Of a stretch of DNA of 64,000 nucleotides, positions 36,050 to 45,544 are shown piece by piece; the first letter of the stretch is position 1; the number at the start of each line of letters is the position of its first letter. The stretch lies in contig NZ_MSSV01000003.1 in the NCBI RefSeq assembly GCF_002150505.1, forward strand, positions 248,001 to 312,000, in the 5' to 3' direction. The translations under genes were made by a program, and so were the position numbers. The DNA comes from Algoriphagus ratkowskyi (GTDB lineage: Bacteria; Bacteroidota; Bacteroidia; Cytophagales; Cyclobacteriaceae). Under the pieces are notes generated by a model. That model was not told the origin of the DNA. It saw nothing but the letters and a program-made list of their open reading frames with translations, and searched no databases.

Positions 36050-37051
36050 ATGAAGAGAAAAATTGCCCTTGTAACTGGTGGATATACTGGAGAGTCTGTG
36101 ATCTCTCTGAAAAGTGCCGCCGTAGTGGAAAAAACCATCGATCGTGAACTTTACGAAGTTTATAAAATTTTGATTTACCCTCATGACTGGCATTTTTTGA
36201 GTGATTCAGGAGAAAAAACTCCTGTGGATCTAAATGACTTCAGCATCCGAATCGGCGATGAGAAAATCACTTTTGACGGAGTTTTTAATATTCTTCATGG
36301 ATCGCCTGGAGAAGATGGTAAACTGGCGGGGTACTTCGATATGATCGGAATTCCTTATACAACTTGCGATCAACTCAGCTCTGCTATCACTATGAATAAG
36401 GGTTATACCAAAGCCATCGTAGACGATATCGAAGAACTTCACATTGCAAAGTCAATTCAACTTTTTGAAAAATCTACCAAAAACCTCCTACGAGTAAAGG
36501 ATGAGCTGATTTTACCGCTTTTCATCAAGCCAAACAACGGCGGAAGTTCTATTGGTATGTCTAAAGTGAAAACTTGGGAAGAGTTACCCGAAGCACTAGA
36601 CAAAGCGTTTGCAGAAGATACCCAAGTGCTTGTTGAAGAGTTTATTTCAGGTCGTGAGTTTTCTATAGGATCATACAAGGGAAAGGGAGAAATCACCGTA
36701 CTTCCAGCCACTGAAATCGTGAGCAGCAAAGAGTTTTTTGATTTTGAATCCAAGTATATCCCTGGAGTAACAGAGGAAATAACTCCTGGGCGCCAGACTC
36801 CCGAAGAGGTAGAGCGAGTAAATCGCATCATCCCAAAAATCTACGAGAAACTCAATTGCAAAGGAGCCGTGCGAGTAGATTATTTTCTCCAACACGAAAC
36901 TGGCAAGTTTTACTTCATCGAAATCAATACCGTACCTGGACAGACTGAAACGAGCTTAATTTCTCAGCAGGTAAAAGCGACAGGAATGGAGATAAAGGAA
37001 TTTTACACCCAGCTGATTGAAGAGATGTTTGTTGAAGACATTAGTTTTTAG
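36050..37051 (+). CDS. ddl: D-alanine--D-alanine ligase
   Basis: The 333-residue ATP-grasp enzyme makes the D-Ala-D-Ala dipeptide for peptidoglycan. LVTGGYTGESVISLKSA is the N-terminal loop, FNILHGSPGEDGKLAGYFD near 81-99 binds D-Ala, IKPNNGGSSIGMSKV near 158-172 is the ATP-grasp loop, VEEFISGREFSIG follows, and YFIEINTVPGQTETS holds the metal ligands (E, N). A bidirectional terminator separates it from convergent metK. Confidence 0.95.
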   Translation: MKRKIALVTGGYTGESVISLKSAAVVEKTIDRELYEVYKILIYPHDWHFLSDSGEKTPVDLNDFSIRIGDEKITFDGVFNILHGSPGEDGKLAGYFDMIGIPYTTCDQLSSAITMNKGYTKAIVDDIEELHIAKSIQLFEKSTKNLLRVKDELILPLFIKPNNGGSSIGMSKVKTWEELPEALDKAFAEDTQVLVEEFISGREFSIGSYKGKGEITVLPATEIVSSKEFFDFESKYIPGVTEEITPGRQTPEEVERVNRIIPKIYEKLNCKGAVRVDYFLQHETGKFYFIEINTVPGQTETSLISQQVKATGMEIKEFYTQLIEEMFVEDISF

Positions 37052-37160
37052 ACATAAGTAGCTAGAAATGACTCTACCTAGTGATCCCGATTTCTGAGGT
37101 AACAACTGTATAGAAAGTTCTTAAAACCTTGATATTTACGTCTTGTGTCTTGATACTAAA

Positions 37161-37199
37161 AACAAAGCTCTCGATTTTCATCGAGAGCTTTGTTTTTTT
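37161..37199. terminator. Bidirectional terminator between ddl and metK
   Basis: A 14-bp perfect stem AACAAAGCTCTCGA/TCGAGAGCTTTGTT with a 6-nt loop. A T-run on the plus side (37193-37199) and five T residues on the minus side serve both genes. The hairpin abuts the metK stop codon. Confidence 0.88.
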
Positions 37200-38451
37200 A
37201 TATTCCAAACTTGAATTTGATCGTATCCACGTAATCAAGTTTTTCCCATGTGAAGAGCTCCACTTCAAGTTTGATCTCATCTCTGTATGGAGATAAAAAT
37301 ACTTTGGTTACCACTTCATTTTTTCTACCCATATGCCCATAAGCGGCAGTTTCCTCATAGATAGGATTACGCAACTTCAAGCGCTGCTCGATAGCATAAG
37401 GGCGCATATCAAAAATCTCTTCGATTTTCTTTGCGATCGCTCCATCATTCATATCCACTTTAGAAGTTCCATATGTATTAATGTATAATCCCATTGGTTG
37501 AGCAACTCCAATGGCATATGATACTTGAACCAAAACCTCATCTGCAATGCCGGCAGCAACCATATTCTTAGCGATATGACGAGTAGCATAAGCAGCCGAG
37601 CGGTCAACTTTAGAAGGATCTTTACCGGAGAAAGCCCCTCCACCATGTGCACCCTTACCACCGTAAGTGTCTACAATTATTTTTCTACCAGTCAGACCAG
37701 TGTCACCATGAGGCCCACCGATCACAAACTTACCAGTTGGGTTGATGTGGTATTTGATTTCTGAAGTGAAAAGCTTCTGTATTTCTGGCTTCAACTTCGC
37801 AACTACTCTTGGGATCAAGATCGAAATGATATCAGACTTAATTTTAGCAAGCATTGCCACTTCCTCGTCAAAATCATCGTGCTGAGTGGAAACCACAATT
37901 GCTTCAATTCGCTGTGGCACATTATCGTCGCTGTATTCTATGGTTACTTGCGCCTTCGAGTCAGGACGGATATAGGTAATATCCTTATTTTCTCTTCTTA
38001 ATTCCGCTAATTCGCGGAGAATCAGATGAGACAGATCCAGTGCCAATGGCATATAGTTCTCAGTTTCGTTGGTTGCATAACCAAACATCATTCCTTGATC
38101 ACCTGCACCTTGCTCCTCTGGACTCTGACGAACTACACCTTGGTTGATCTCAGAAGACTGCTCATGAATCGCAGAAAGCACACCACAAGAATTGCCTTCA
38201 AACATGTACTCACTCTTGGTATAACCGATTCGGTTGATCACGTCTCGAGCGATTTTCTGTACGTCAAGATAAATATCTGAATTAACCTCTCCTGCCAAAA
38301 ATACTTGGCCAGTCGTCACAAGCGTCTCACAAGCTACTTTGGAATTTGGGTCAAATGCTAAAAAGTTATCAATTAGCGCGTCAGAAATTTGATCTGCGAT
38401 TTTATCTGGATGCCCCTCAGATACTGATTCTGAGGTAAATAAATATGCCAT
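37198..38451 (-). CDS. metK: S-adenosylmethionine synthetase
   Basis: The 417-residue enzyme makes AdoMet from methionine and ATP. Hallmarks are [13 protein letters not shown] at the N-terminus, the [12 protein letters not shown] signature near 116-127, [21 protein letters not shown] and [16 protein letters not shown], which is the P-loop-like motif. The start is ATG at 38449-38451 (MAYLFTSES); 58 upstream in-frame codons do not resemble the family and contain the promoter. Confidence 0.97.
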   Translation of the reverse strand: MAYLFTSESVSEGHPDKIADQISDALIDNFLAFDPNSKVACETLVTTGQVFLAGEVNSDIYLDVQKIARDVINRIGYTKSEYMFEGNSCGVLSAIHEQSSEINQGVVRQSPEEQGAGDQGMMFGYATNETENYMPLALDLSHLILRELAELRRENKDITYIRPDSKAQVTIEYSDDNVPQRIEAIVVSTQHDDFDEEVAMLAKIKSDIISILIPRVVAKLKPEIQKLFTSEIKYHINPTGKFVIGGPHGDTGLTGRKIIVDTYGGKGAHGGGAFSGKDPSKVDRSAAYATRHIAKNMVAAGIADEVLVQVSYAIGVAQPMGLYINTYGTSKVDMNDGAIAKKIEEIFDMRPYAIEQRLKLRNPIYEETAAYGHMGRKNEVVTKVFLSPYRDEIKLEVELFTWEKLDYVDTIKFKFGI

Positions 38452-38486
38452 ATATAATGTAAGGTAATGCTGATGTAATGGATGCT

Positions 38487-38494
38487 CAAAAATA
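38487..38494 (-). promoter_or_regulatory. -7 box of the metK promoter
   Basis: A perfect TATTTTTG on the minus strand, with a predicted leader of about 31 nt. The -33 region is only a T-run. No SAM riboswitch is evident in this short leader. Confidence 0.5.
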
Positions 38495-38642
38495 CAGGAA
38501 CTAGGGGAAATAAAAAACTGAAGTCTGATGATTAGTGCCGGATTATACGAGTTTGCAAGAATAAGACTTCTATTGGAACAGAAGGGGAAGATAGAAAAAC
38601 TTAAACTTGTCTTTACCTTCACCAAATCTAAACCTGACTCTT

Positions 38643-38960
38643 ATGCCTACAGAAATATACCTTTATCAGTACGAATCCAGTACTATCAAAATTGTCATAC
38701 GGGTTTTCTTCAATGAGGAGAATCATTTGATTTTTGAGGGAAGTGATTTTGGTAAAAAAAAAGGTGGAGCAGACTATGAGTATTCTTATAAAATCAAACC
38801 CTCTCAAGTAAACAATCTTGCGAGGGTTCTTAAGGTTAAAGACCCACATTCAGAAAATTTACTCGTTACAATCAGGGATCGATTTGAGGGTAAGGACGCA
38901 TACTGTCAGTTTGGTGCATTCATGGATGAGCATGAGATTGAATTCACGAAATTCAATTGA
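38643..38960 (+). CDS. Hypothetical protein
   Basis: About 105 residues; not recognised. The start is taken at ATG 38643 (MPTEIYLYQYES), since the 12 codons before it look random. The product is a small hydrophilic, probably beta-rich protein without signal peptide (VIRVFFNEENHLIFEGSDFG, YSYKIKPSQVNNLARVLKV). It stands alone between metK and the siroheme/sulfur block. Confidence 0.55.
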   Translation: MPTEIYLYQYESSTIKIVIRVFFNEENHLIFEGSDFGKKKGGADYEYSYKIKPSQVNNLARVLKVKDPHSENLLVTIRDRFEGKDAYCQFGAFMDEHEIEFTKFN

Positions 38961-39092
38961 GATTGAAAATTAATTGTGAATTATTGTTTTAGATTTTAAT
39001 TCCGATTTGTTGTAAGTAGAGGTTTTTTCTACCTGTCTCGCCCCTTTCAGAAGAAGAGGTTTAAGCTTTTTTCTTTGACCCTACTTTGCTAG

Positions 39093-39172
39093 CTTGATGA
39101 AAATAATTTGATCGAAAAATAAAAATCACATTATCTGAACCTAAGAGGATTTTTCGATAAAAATTCATCAAG
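39093..39172. repeat. Nested interrupted inverted repeat
   Basis: Outer arms CTTGATGAA (39093-39101) / TTCATCAAG (39164-39172) and inner arms ATCGAAAAAT (39111-39120) / ATTTTTCGAT (39149-39158) enclose a 28-nt centre. It lies between two converging genes and could be a structured 3' end of the sulfur operon or the remnant of a mobile element. Confidence 0.6.
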
Positions 39173-39182
39173 AAGTAGACTT

Positions 39183-39761
39183 CTAACTCCTCACATTCAC
39201 TAAACCTTCAGTGAGCTCATTCATCGCTTTGACTTTGTATTCGAAGTCACCTTTTAGCGAAGCGCGATAGGAGTTTAGATTTTCCAATAAGTCATCAAAT
39301 TCATCAGGAAGTATTTCTTCCAGCAATTGCCGAATACGCTTGGCCGCCGTTGGGGACTTTCCGTTGGTGCTGATGGCGATTTTAAGATTTCCTTTGGTGA
39401 CGATTCCTCCTAGATAAAAATCACAGAGGTCAGGTGTATCAGCAACATTTACTAAGAGATAACGCTCCTTGGCTTCATCTCGAATTTGTCGATTGACAGC
39501 CTTATCATCCGTCGCAGCGATCACGATATGCTTTCCACCTAGGTATTTTTCATCGTAACTATCCTCAATCAAAGTCACTGTATCTGTCGAGGAAGCCAGC
39601 TCCAAAAAGTCTTGAGAGAACTCCCTAGAAACTGCTGTAACTTGCGCTTGAGGACTTGACTTTAGAAGAAATTGTAACTTCTCCGTACCCACATTTCCTC
39701 CGCCGATCAGGAGCACATTGAGTTCGTGAACTTTTAAGAAAATTGGGTATAGGTGATTCAT
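39183..39761 (-). CDS. Precorrin-2 dehydrogenase / sirohydrochlorin ferrochelatase
   Basis: The 192-residue protein corresponds to the N-terminal (CysG-B, Met8p-like) half of siroheme synthase: NAD-dependent oxidation of precorrin-2 and iron insertion. The Rossmann motif VLLIGGGNVGTEKLQFL is near 16-32, VIAATDDKAVNRQI near 80, and VNVADTPDLCDFYLGGIVTKGNLKIAISTNGKSP follows. It is encoded with the methyltransferase and sulfite reductase that need its product. Confidence 0.92.
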   Translation of the reverse strand: MNHLYPIFLKVHELNVLLIGGGNVGTEKLQFLLKSSPQAQVTAVSREFSQDFLELASSTDTVTLIEDSYDEKYLGGKHIVIAATDDKAVNRQIRDEAKERYLLVNVADTPDLCDFYLGGIVTKGNLKIAISTNGKSPTAAKRIRQLLEEILPDEFDDLLENLNSYRASLKGDFEYKVKAMNELTEGLVNVRS

Positions 39762-39784
39762 TTATATAGTTAACCTTTGAGGCG

Positions 39785-39875
39785 TCATCCCGAACGTCGA
39801 AGACTTCGGGATCGCCTCGAAGGTTTTGTTTAGTTGTGGAAACTGTATTCTATCCTTATAGAAAAACCTTCGAGG
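39785..39875. repeat. Intergenic palindromic repeats (CGAAG family)
   Basis: ATCCCGAA/TTCGGGAT (39787-39812, around ACGTCGAAGAC) and CCTCGAAGGTTTT (39815-39827) / AAAACCTTCGAGG (39863-39875). The first resembles the GTCACCCTGAGCGAAGTCGAAGG repeat found at 44347 and 45415. Confidence 0.65.
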
Positions 39876-39907
39876 TTAAAAAAACCTCAACGGTTACATA
39901 AGGCACA

Positions 39908-40678
39908 TCAAAGGTTATACTTCACTACTTCCTGATACACTTCAGCAAGCTTTATACTTTCGCGAACTACTTCACCAATGATGATTATCGCAGGCGCTTC
40001 GACTTTAGCTTCTTCAGCTTTTTGGACAATGTCTCCAATAAATCCAGCAGTGATTTTTTCCTCATTGGTAGTGCCACTTTGGATGATCGCAATGGGCAAG
40101 TCAGCTTTTCCAAACCTCCTATAAACCTGTGCAATCTCCTCTAATTTCCTCGTACCCATCAATACCACCACAGTAGCCGTAGATTGGGCTGCCAACGCTA
40201 AATCTTTGGAAAGTTCCCCTGCTGTAGTCGTACCAGTCACTACCCAGAAACTCTCAGAAACTCCTCGCTTCGTCACGGGAATCCCAGCCGAGGCAGGCAC
40301 TGCAATCGCCGAAGTAATACCAGGAATCATTTCTGTCGCCACACCAAATGCTTCTATATATTCGATTTCTTCTGATCCTCGTCCGAAAACAAATGGATCT
40401 CCTCCTTTCAGTCGAACAACATGCCCATGCTTTTTGGCCAAGCTGACGCAAAGTTGATTGGTATCTTCCTGCGGTTGAGAATGCTTCCCGACCCGTTTGC
40501 CTACAAAGATTTTGAGGGCGCTATCTGGCGCATGCTCGAGTAAAACAGGATCTATCAGCGCATCGTACAACACCACATCGGCTTTGTTCAGCGCCAACAC
40601 AGCCTTAAGTGTGATCAATTCTGGATCACCCGGTCCCGCACCGACCAGAGATACTTTTGGTTGAATTATATTTCTCAT
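39908..40678 (-). CDS. cobA: Uroporphyrinogen-III C-methyltransferase
   Basis: The 256-residue SAM-dependent enzyme makes precorrin-2, the first siroheme/B12 step. VSLVGAGPGDPELITLKAV is at the N-terminus, VVLYDALI at about 35, VRLKGGDPFVFGRGSEE near 88-104, and GIPVTKRGVS. Its start overlaps the sulfite reductase stop by 4 bp, so translation is likely coupled to the enzyme that uses siroheme. Confidence 0.95.
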   Translation of the reverse strand: MRNIIQPKVSLVGAGPGDPELITLKAVLALNKADVVLYDALIDPVLLEHAPDSALKIFVGKRVGKHSQPQEDTNQLCVSLAKKHGHVVRLKGGDPFVFGRGSEEIEYIEAFGVATEMIPGITSAIAVPASAGIPVTKRGVSESFWVVTGTTTAGELSKDLALAAQSTATVVVLMGTRKLEEIAQVYRRFGKADLPIAIIQSGTTNEEKITAGFIGDIVQKAEEAKVEAPAIIIIGEVVRESIKLAEVYQEVVKYNL

Positions 40679-42774
40679 GCGAGCACTTCCTCCTCTCTAT
40701 AGCTTTTCAGCTTACCATATATTTCCAAAGCTTGCTCTGCATAAGCTTTCGCAAATTCCACAGTTGGCTCGTTCTGATTGATTTGATAGATTTTCTCTGC
40801 GAATGTTCCTTCCAAATCAATCTTTCCACTTGCCACAAATGCTTCGTCAAACTGGGCGATAATGTTAGCGTAAGAGTTGGCACTCAAGCTCTCGCTAAGC
40901 AAAATCGCCTTAGCAGCATTGATCAAGCCGGCGTAATGATGATATATACTATCAGACCAACGTCCCTCATCCAAGCATTTTTGCGCAATGTCAATTTTCT
41001 CTTTTGCTTCCAAAAGCAAGGTTGCAACCAAGTCTAATACGACACCGGCACATTCACCCACACCGACTGCGATTTTATAATCCTCAGTATTTCCCCAATC
41101 CACATAATCGGCAGGAGTCACGGTAGAAGCATCACCCAATTCCTTCAATAATTCATAGAAATAGATCTGCCCTTTTTCATCGTAATAGCTCAAGAAATCA
41201 AGCCCGTTGGCATTTTCTTCAAAATCATCCAGCAAAACTCTCAATGCTTGAGGGCCTCGTTTACTAGGTATCTTGGTCACTTTATCTGCAAAACGGCCAT
41301 TTCCATCACCCATATTTCCTCCACCAAGCAGCACTTGAAGCGCAGGAATTACAACTTTTCCAGATTTCATGGACATGCCCTGAAAACCAATATGTGCCAT
41401 ATTGTGCTGACCACAGGCGTTCATACAGCCAGAAATCTTGATCACCAACTCCTGATTTTTCAGGTATTGAGGATACTCAGCAAGAATTACTTTCTCTAAT
41501 TCTGCTGCAATACCGGTAGAACTGGCAATCCCGAGATTACAGGTGTCTGTACCAGGGCAAGCCGTGATATCTCCAAGGGAGTTATAACCGGCAGATGCCA
41601 AGCCAATTTCTTTCAGTTCTTTGTAGAAAAAGGGAATCAAATCCTCACGAACATCTCTAATTAGGAAGTTTTGACGAAGTGTAAAACGAACTTCTCCACT
41701 TGCATATTTCTCCACCAAATCTGCCAATTTCCTAGCCTGATCGGTATAGAAATCACCTAAGGTTACTCTAACACCAATAGAAACATATCCATCTTGCTTT
41801 TGAGGCAGAATATTAGTGAGTTTGAAATTCTCAAAGTCTAACCCTAGCTCTTCTTCAACTTTCGCAGCAGGAGCATCTGGAAGATTTTGCGCAGCTTCAT
41901 AAGCTTCAAAATCGATAGGATAAGACTTGAACGGAAGTGCCTTTTTCTCGTTTTCCACCAATTCTAAGAATGCTTCAAGGCCCATGTCTTTGATCAAGAA
42001 CTTCATTCTAGCTTTCATGCGCTTTGCTCGCTCACCATGGCGGTCAAAAATTCGGATTACTGCTTCGCCAAAAGGTATAATCTGATCTGCAGGAATAAAG
42101 TCAGTATACAATTCCGCATGACGCGGCTGAGATCCTAAACCTCCACCAAGCATCACTTTGAATCCACGAACTTCAACACCGTCTATCACTTTCACTTTAG
42201 GGATGAAACCCAAATCATGTAAGTAGCTCAATCCAGTATCTTCATCAGAAGAGGAAAAGGAAATTTTGAATTTCCTGCCCATTTCCTGAGAGATCGGGTT
42301 TCTCAAAAAGTATTTGAAAACGGCATCCGCATAAGGAGTCACGTCAAATGGCTCATTTGGATCGATTCCGGCAGTCTCTGAAGCAGTGACATTTCTCACT
42401 GTATTTCCGCAGGCCTCCCGGATCGTGACATCATCTCGCTCCAATTCCGCCCAAAGTTCAGGCGTGCGATCCAAACTCACGTAGTGAATCTGAATATCCT
42501 GTCGTGTGGTGATATGCAATCTTCCCGTAGAATATTCATCTGAAACTTTGCAGATTCTTCGAAGTTGATCTGAAGAGACACGGCCATAAGGCAGTTTGAT
42601 TCGGATCATCTGAACGCCTGGCTGACGCTGTCCGTAAATACCGCGCGCCAAACGAAGGCTACGGAATTTTTCTTCGTCAATATTCCCACCGTTGAAAAGC
42701 GCAATTTTATTTTCTAAATCGATGATATCTTGTTCTACTATAGGATTTTCTAGTTCGGTTCTAAAACTCTGCAT
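40675..42774 (-). CDS. Siroheme sulfite (nitrite) reductase fused to a C-terminal HEPN-like domain
   Basis: The 699-residue protein has two ferredoxin-like/NIR_SIR repeats. The catalytic module ligates 4Fe-4S and siroheme through CPGTDTC (about 405-411) and CMNAC (about 451-455), and GRLHITTRQDIQIH is the usual siroheme contact. The context with cysH, cysD, cysN and siroheme genes points to sulfite rather than nitrite. After about residue 575 a roughly 125-residue all-helical tail follows, with KEKIDIAQKCLDEGRWSDSIYHHYAGLINAAKAILL, the look of a HEPN domain. Stand-alone CysI lacks this. No flavoprotein subunit is adjacent, so ferredoxin may be the donor. Confidence 0.88.
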   Translation of the reverse strand: MQSFRTELENPIVEQDIIDLENKIALFNGGNIDEEKFRSLRLARGIYGQRQPGVQMIRIKLPYGRVSSDQLRRICKVSDEYSTGRLHITTRQDIQIHYVSLDRTPELWAELERDDVTIREACGNTVRNVTASETAGIDPNEPFDVTPYADAVFKYFLRNPISQEMGRKFKISFSSSDEDTGLSYLHDLGFIPKVKVIDGVEVRGFKVMLGGGLGSQPRHAELYTDFIPADQIIPFGEAVIRIFDRHGERAKRMKARMKFLIKDMGLEAFLELVENEKKALPFKSYPIDFEAYEAAQNLPDAPAAKVEEELGLDFENFKLTNILPQKQDGYVSIGVRVTLGDFYTDQARKLADLVEKYASGEVRFTLRQNFLIRDVREDLIPFFYKELKEIGLASAGYNSLGDITACPGTDTCNLGIASSTGIAAELEKVILAEYPQYLKNQELVIKISGCMNACGQHNMAHIGFQGMSMKSGKVVIPALQVLLGGGNMGDGNGRFADKVTKIPSKRGPQALRVLLDDFEENANGLDFLSYYDEKGQIYFYELLKELGDASTVTPADYVDWGNTEDYKIAVGVGECAGVVLDLVATLLLEAKEKIDIAQKCLDEGRWSDSIYHHYAGLINAAKAILLSESLSANSYANIIAQFDEAFVASGKIDLEGTFAEKIYQINQNEPTVEFAKAYAEQALEIYGKLKSYREEEVLA

Positions 42775-42914
42775 GGCTTAATAGGTTATATTCCCGATAG
42801 GGATAATAAGTTTTTTTTAAATTATGATTTACGGTTTACGATAAGCGATTTGCGAGATCTGAAGAAATCTCAGTTCTAGCCATCAGGCCGTAAATCGTCA
42901 TTCATAAATCGTAA

Positions 42915-44171
42915 TTATTCTATGAATCCTACGCTTACTGTATCAAACTCTGCTTCATCGATCAGGATAAAGCTTCCATTTGATTTATTGGAATGATAGG
43001 AATCATAATGTATCGGTTTATTTAAGCGAAAATGAACTTTGCCGATATCATTCATTTTGAGCTGATCCGCGTCCTCAACGCCAGTAAAATCCGTATGAAT
43101 TCTGGATTCAATCTGTTCAACTTTTGCCATTACACGGTTTACACCATGTTGCAAAATATATTTCCCACCTACTCTCAGCGGCTTATTATTTACCTGACAA
43201 ATGGTAGCTGTCAATCTCTTTTCGCTTGTAGGTAATTCTCCACTTTTTACAAGCATATCTCCACGGCTCAAATCAACTTCAGTTTCTAAAGTGATCGCAA
43301 TGGAACTACCTGGCTCAGCTTCTTGAATCTGTTGATCGAAGTAGTGGATACTTTTAATTTTGGACGTATTCAAGGACGGCAAAAGCGTTACCTCGTCACC
43401 CACCTTCAGATTGCCTCCATAGAGCATTCCCGAAAAACCTCTGAAGTCATGCCAAGCTTCTGTCTTAGGTCGAATTACATACTGAACTGGAAATCTAGCA
43501 ACAGTGCTTTCTTCCAAATCTTTTGGCTCCAACACTTCCAAATGATCTAATAGTGTGTTTCCAACATACCATGGCATTTCATCTGACTGTCTGGCGATGT
43601 TTTCACCTTTCAAAGCAGAAACTGGTATATAGTTGATTTGATCTTCTGAGAAATCTGATTTGGCAACCAAGACATCAAAATCAGCTTTGATTTTCAAAAA
43701 GACATCTTCCTCATAATCTACTAAATCCATCTTGTTGATCGCTACCACCACGTGACTGATTCGAAGTAAATTGGCAATGAAAAAGTGACGGTAAGTCTGC
43801 TCGATCACACCTTTTCTAGCATCGATCAATATGATCGCAACCTGAGAAGTAGAAGCTCCAGTCACCATGTTTCGCGTGTACTCCACATGTCCTGGAGTAT
43901 CCGCTACTATGAAGTTGGTCTTCTCAGTATTGAAATAAATATGTGCAACATCAATGGTAATTCCCTGCTCACGCTCAGCCACTAAGCCGTCAGTTGCCAA
44001 GGAGAAATCCAGGTAATCGTATCCACGCTGCTTGGAGCTACGCTCGATTGCTTCGATTTTATCAGTTGTCAGCGATTTAGTATCGTATAGTAATCGCCCG
44101 ATTAGCGTGCTCTTGCCATCATCTACAGAACCTGCAGTAGCGATTTTTATCAATTTTCTATTTTCAGACAT
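42915..44171 (-). CDS. cysN: Sulfate adenylyltransferase subunit 1 (GTPase)
   Basis: The 418-residue EF-Tu-like GTPase couples GTP hydrolysis to APS formation by CysD. G1 is GSVDDGKSTLIGRL near 15-28, followed by the switch region EREQGITIDVAH, DTPGHVEYTRNM (G3) and NKMDLVD (G4), then two beta-barrel domains. There is no fused APS kinase (CysC) domain, consistent with an APS-reducing rather than PAPS-reducing pathway. Confidence 0.95.
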   Translation of the reverse strand: MSENRKLIKIATAGSVDDGKSTLIGRLLYDTKSLTTDKIEAIERSSKQRGYDYLDFSLATDGLVAEREQGITIDVAHIYFNTEKTNFIVADTPGHVEYTRNMVTGASTSQVAIILIDARKGVIEQTYRHFFIANLLRISHVVVAINKMDLVDYEEDVFLKIKADFDVLVAKSDFSEDQINYIPVSALKGENIARQSDEMPWYVGNTLLDHLEVLEPKDLEESTVARFPVQYVIRPKTEAWHDFRGFSGMLYGGNLKVGDEVTLLPSLNTSKIKSIHYFDQQIQEAEPGSSIAITLETEVDLSRGDMLVKSGELPTSEKRLTATICQVNNKPLRVGGKYILQHGVNRVMAKVEQIESRIHTDFTGVEDADQLKMNDIGKVHFRLNKPIHYDSYHSNKSNGSFILIDEAEFDTVSVGFIE

Positions 44172-44346
44172 GTTGGTAATTTTTAGGTCTAAATACTTTT
44201 GAAGTAATAAACCTTAGTTTAGTATTTATATTTTGGCTGGAAGACCGATGACAGAAGACCGAAGTTGATAGCAACGGAGGTTCAGATAAGCCACGTAAAT
44301 CGTAATTCTGAAATCGAAAATTATCATAGCACTAAAACCTTCAAGG

Positions 44347-44374
44347 TGTCACCCTGAGCGAAGTCGAAGGGTCA
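44347..44374. repeat. GTCACCCTGAGCGAAGTCGAAGG-type repeat
   Basis: Imperfect palindrome TGTCACCCTGAGCG...GTCGAAGGGTCA in the cysD-cysN spacer, just past the cysD stop. Related copies occur at 39787 and 45415. Confidence 0.65.
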
Positions 44375-44383
44375 ACGATTATC

Positions 44384-45283
44384 CTAAAAGTACCCGACTT
44401 TCTTTCTCGTTTCCATTGCAGCTTCGGATCGCTTATCATCGATTCTCGCACCTCGTTCGGAAATTGAAGAATCTCGAATTTCTCCAACTACATCATCCAG
44501 CGATACTGCTTCTGAGAATACAGCTGCGGTACAGGTCATGTCACCTACAGTTCTGAATCGAACCATTTTCACCTGCACTTCTTCATGATCCTCACGGAAC
44601 ACATGCTCATTGGCAGTCCAGATCATCCCGTCACGAAGGAATACCTCGCGCTCATGCGCAAAGTAGATCGAAGGGATTTCAATATTTTCAGTTTTGATAT
44701 ATTCCCACACATCCAATTCAGTCCAGTTAGAAATAGGGAAACAACGAACATTTTGCCCATTATGAATTTTTCCATTCAGCATATCAAACAGCTCCGGACG
44801 CTGATTCTTCTCATCCCATTGACCGAAATCATCTCGTACTGAGAATACACGTTCTTTCGCTCTCGCTTTTTCCTCATCTCTTCTAGCTCCACCTATACAA
44901 GCATCGAACTTGAATTCTTCGATCGCATCCAAAAGCGTAGTAGTCTGAAGAGAGTTTCTACTTGAATACCTTCCTCGCTCCTCACGAACTTTTCCCTGAT
45001 CAATAGCATCCTGCACATTTCTTACGATCAACTCCAAACCAAGCTCTTCAACAAGCTTGTCTCTAAAAGCGATAGTCTCAGGGAAATTGTGACCTGTATC
45101 CACGTGCAGTAAAGGGAAAGGGATTCTCGCTGGATAGAAAGCCTTTTGAGCCAATCTCACTAATGTGATAGAATCTTTTCCTCCAGAAAAAAGCAAAACC
45201 GGACGCTCAAACTGCGCGGCCACTTCACGAATGATGTGGATCGATTCTGCTTCTTTTGGATTAGGTATTAATAGGTTGTTCAT
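44384..45283 (-). CDS. cysD: Sulfate adenylyltransferase subunit 2
   Basis: The 299-residue PP-loop enzyme forms APS from sulfate and ATP. LLFSGGKDSITLVRLA near 30-45 is the PP-motif, HVDTGHNFPE near 71, GGARRDEEKARAKERVFS near 148-165, and WTELDVWEYI. The C-terminal region ends RKKVGYF as in other CysD proteins. It forms the heterodimer with CysN encoded downstream. Confidence 0.96.
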   Translation of the reverse strand: MNNLLIPNPKEAESIHIIREVAAQFERPVLLFSGGKDSITLVRLAQKAFYPARIPFPLLHVDTGHNFPETIAFRDKLVEELGLELIVRNVQDAIDQGKVREERGRYSSRNSLQTTTLLDAIEEFKFDACIGGARRDEEKARAKERVFSVRDDFGQWDEKNQRPELFDMLNGKIHNGQNVRCFPISNWTELDVWEYIKTENIEIPSIYFAHEREVFLRDGMIWTANEHVFREDHEEVQVKMVRFRTVGDMTCTAAVFSEAVSLDDVVGEIRDSSISERGARIDDKRSEAAMETRKKVGYF

Positions 45284-45414
45284 TTCTTTACTATTTATGT
45301 CTTCGAATGGACTTCATTATTCGTAATTCGGTATTCGTCATTCTTAATTAATCTTTTAATGTCGAATGTAAAATGCTGAATAATGAATGTTGAAGTTCTA
45401 ATGTCTTATTTAAT

Positions 45415-45454
45415 TGTCTTCGACTTCGCTCAGACTGACAGAAGTCTTCTGTCA
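45415..45454. repeat. Repeat copy plus tight palindrome
   Basis: TGTCTTCGACTTCGCTCAGACTGACA (given only as a pattern: inverse orientation of the CTGAGCGAAGTCGAAG repeat) at 45415-45440. It is joined to TGACAGAAG/CTTCTGTCA (45436-45444, 45446-45454). Confidence 0.6.
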
Positions 45455-45544
45455 TGATTCTAATTTTCTAATTTCGAATGATGAATGTTAAATGATGAAT
45501 TTCGAAGTGAGGCCCCTCACCCGGCATCGGACATCAAACATCGG

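Noticed and set aside
38452..38625. 58-codon N-terminal extension of metK
   Set aside because: Contains the -7 box and has no similarity to SAM synthetases, whose conserved start is MAYLFTSES.
38961..39182. Possible tRNA or small RNA in the spacer before the siroheme genes
   Set aside because: No tRNA-like T-loop or CCA-adjacent stem; the structure present is the interrupted inverted repeat.
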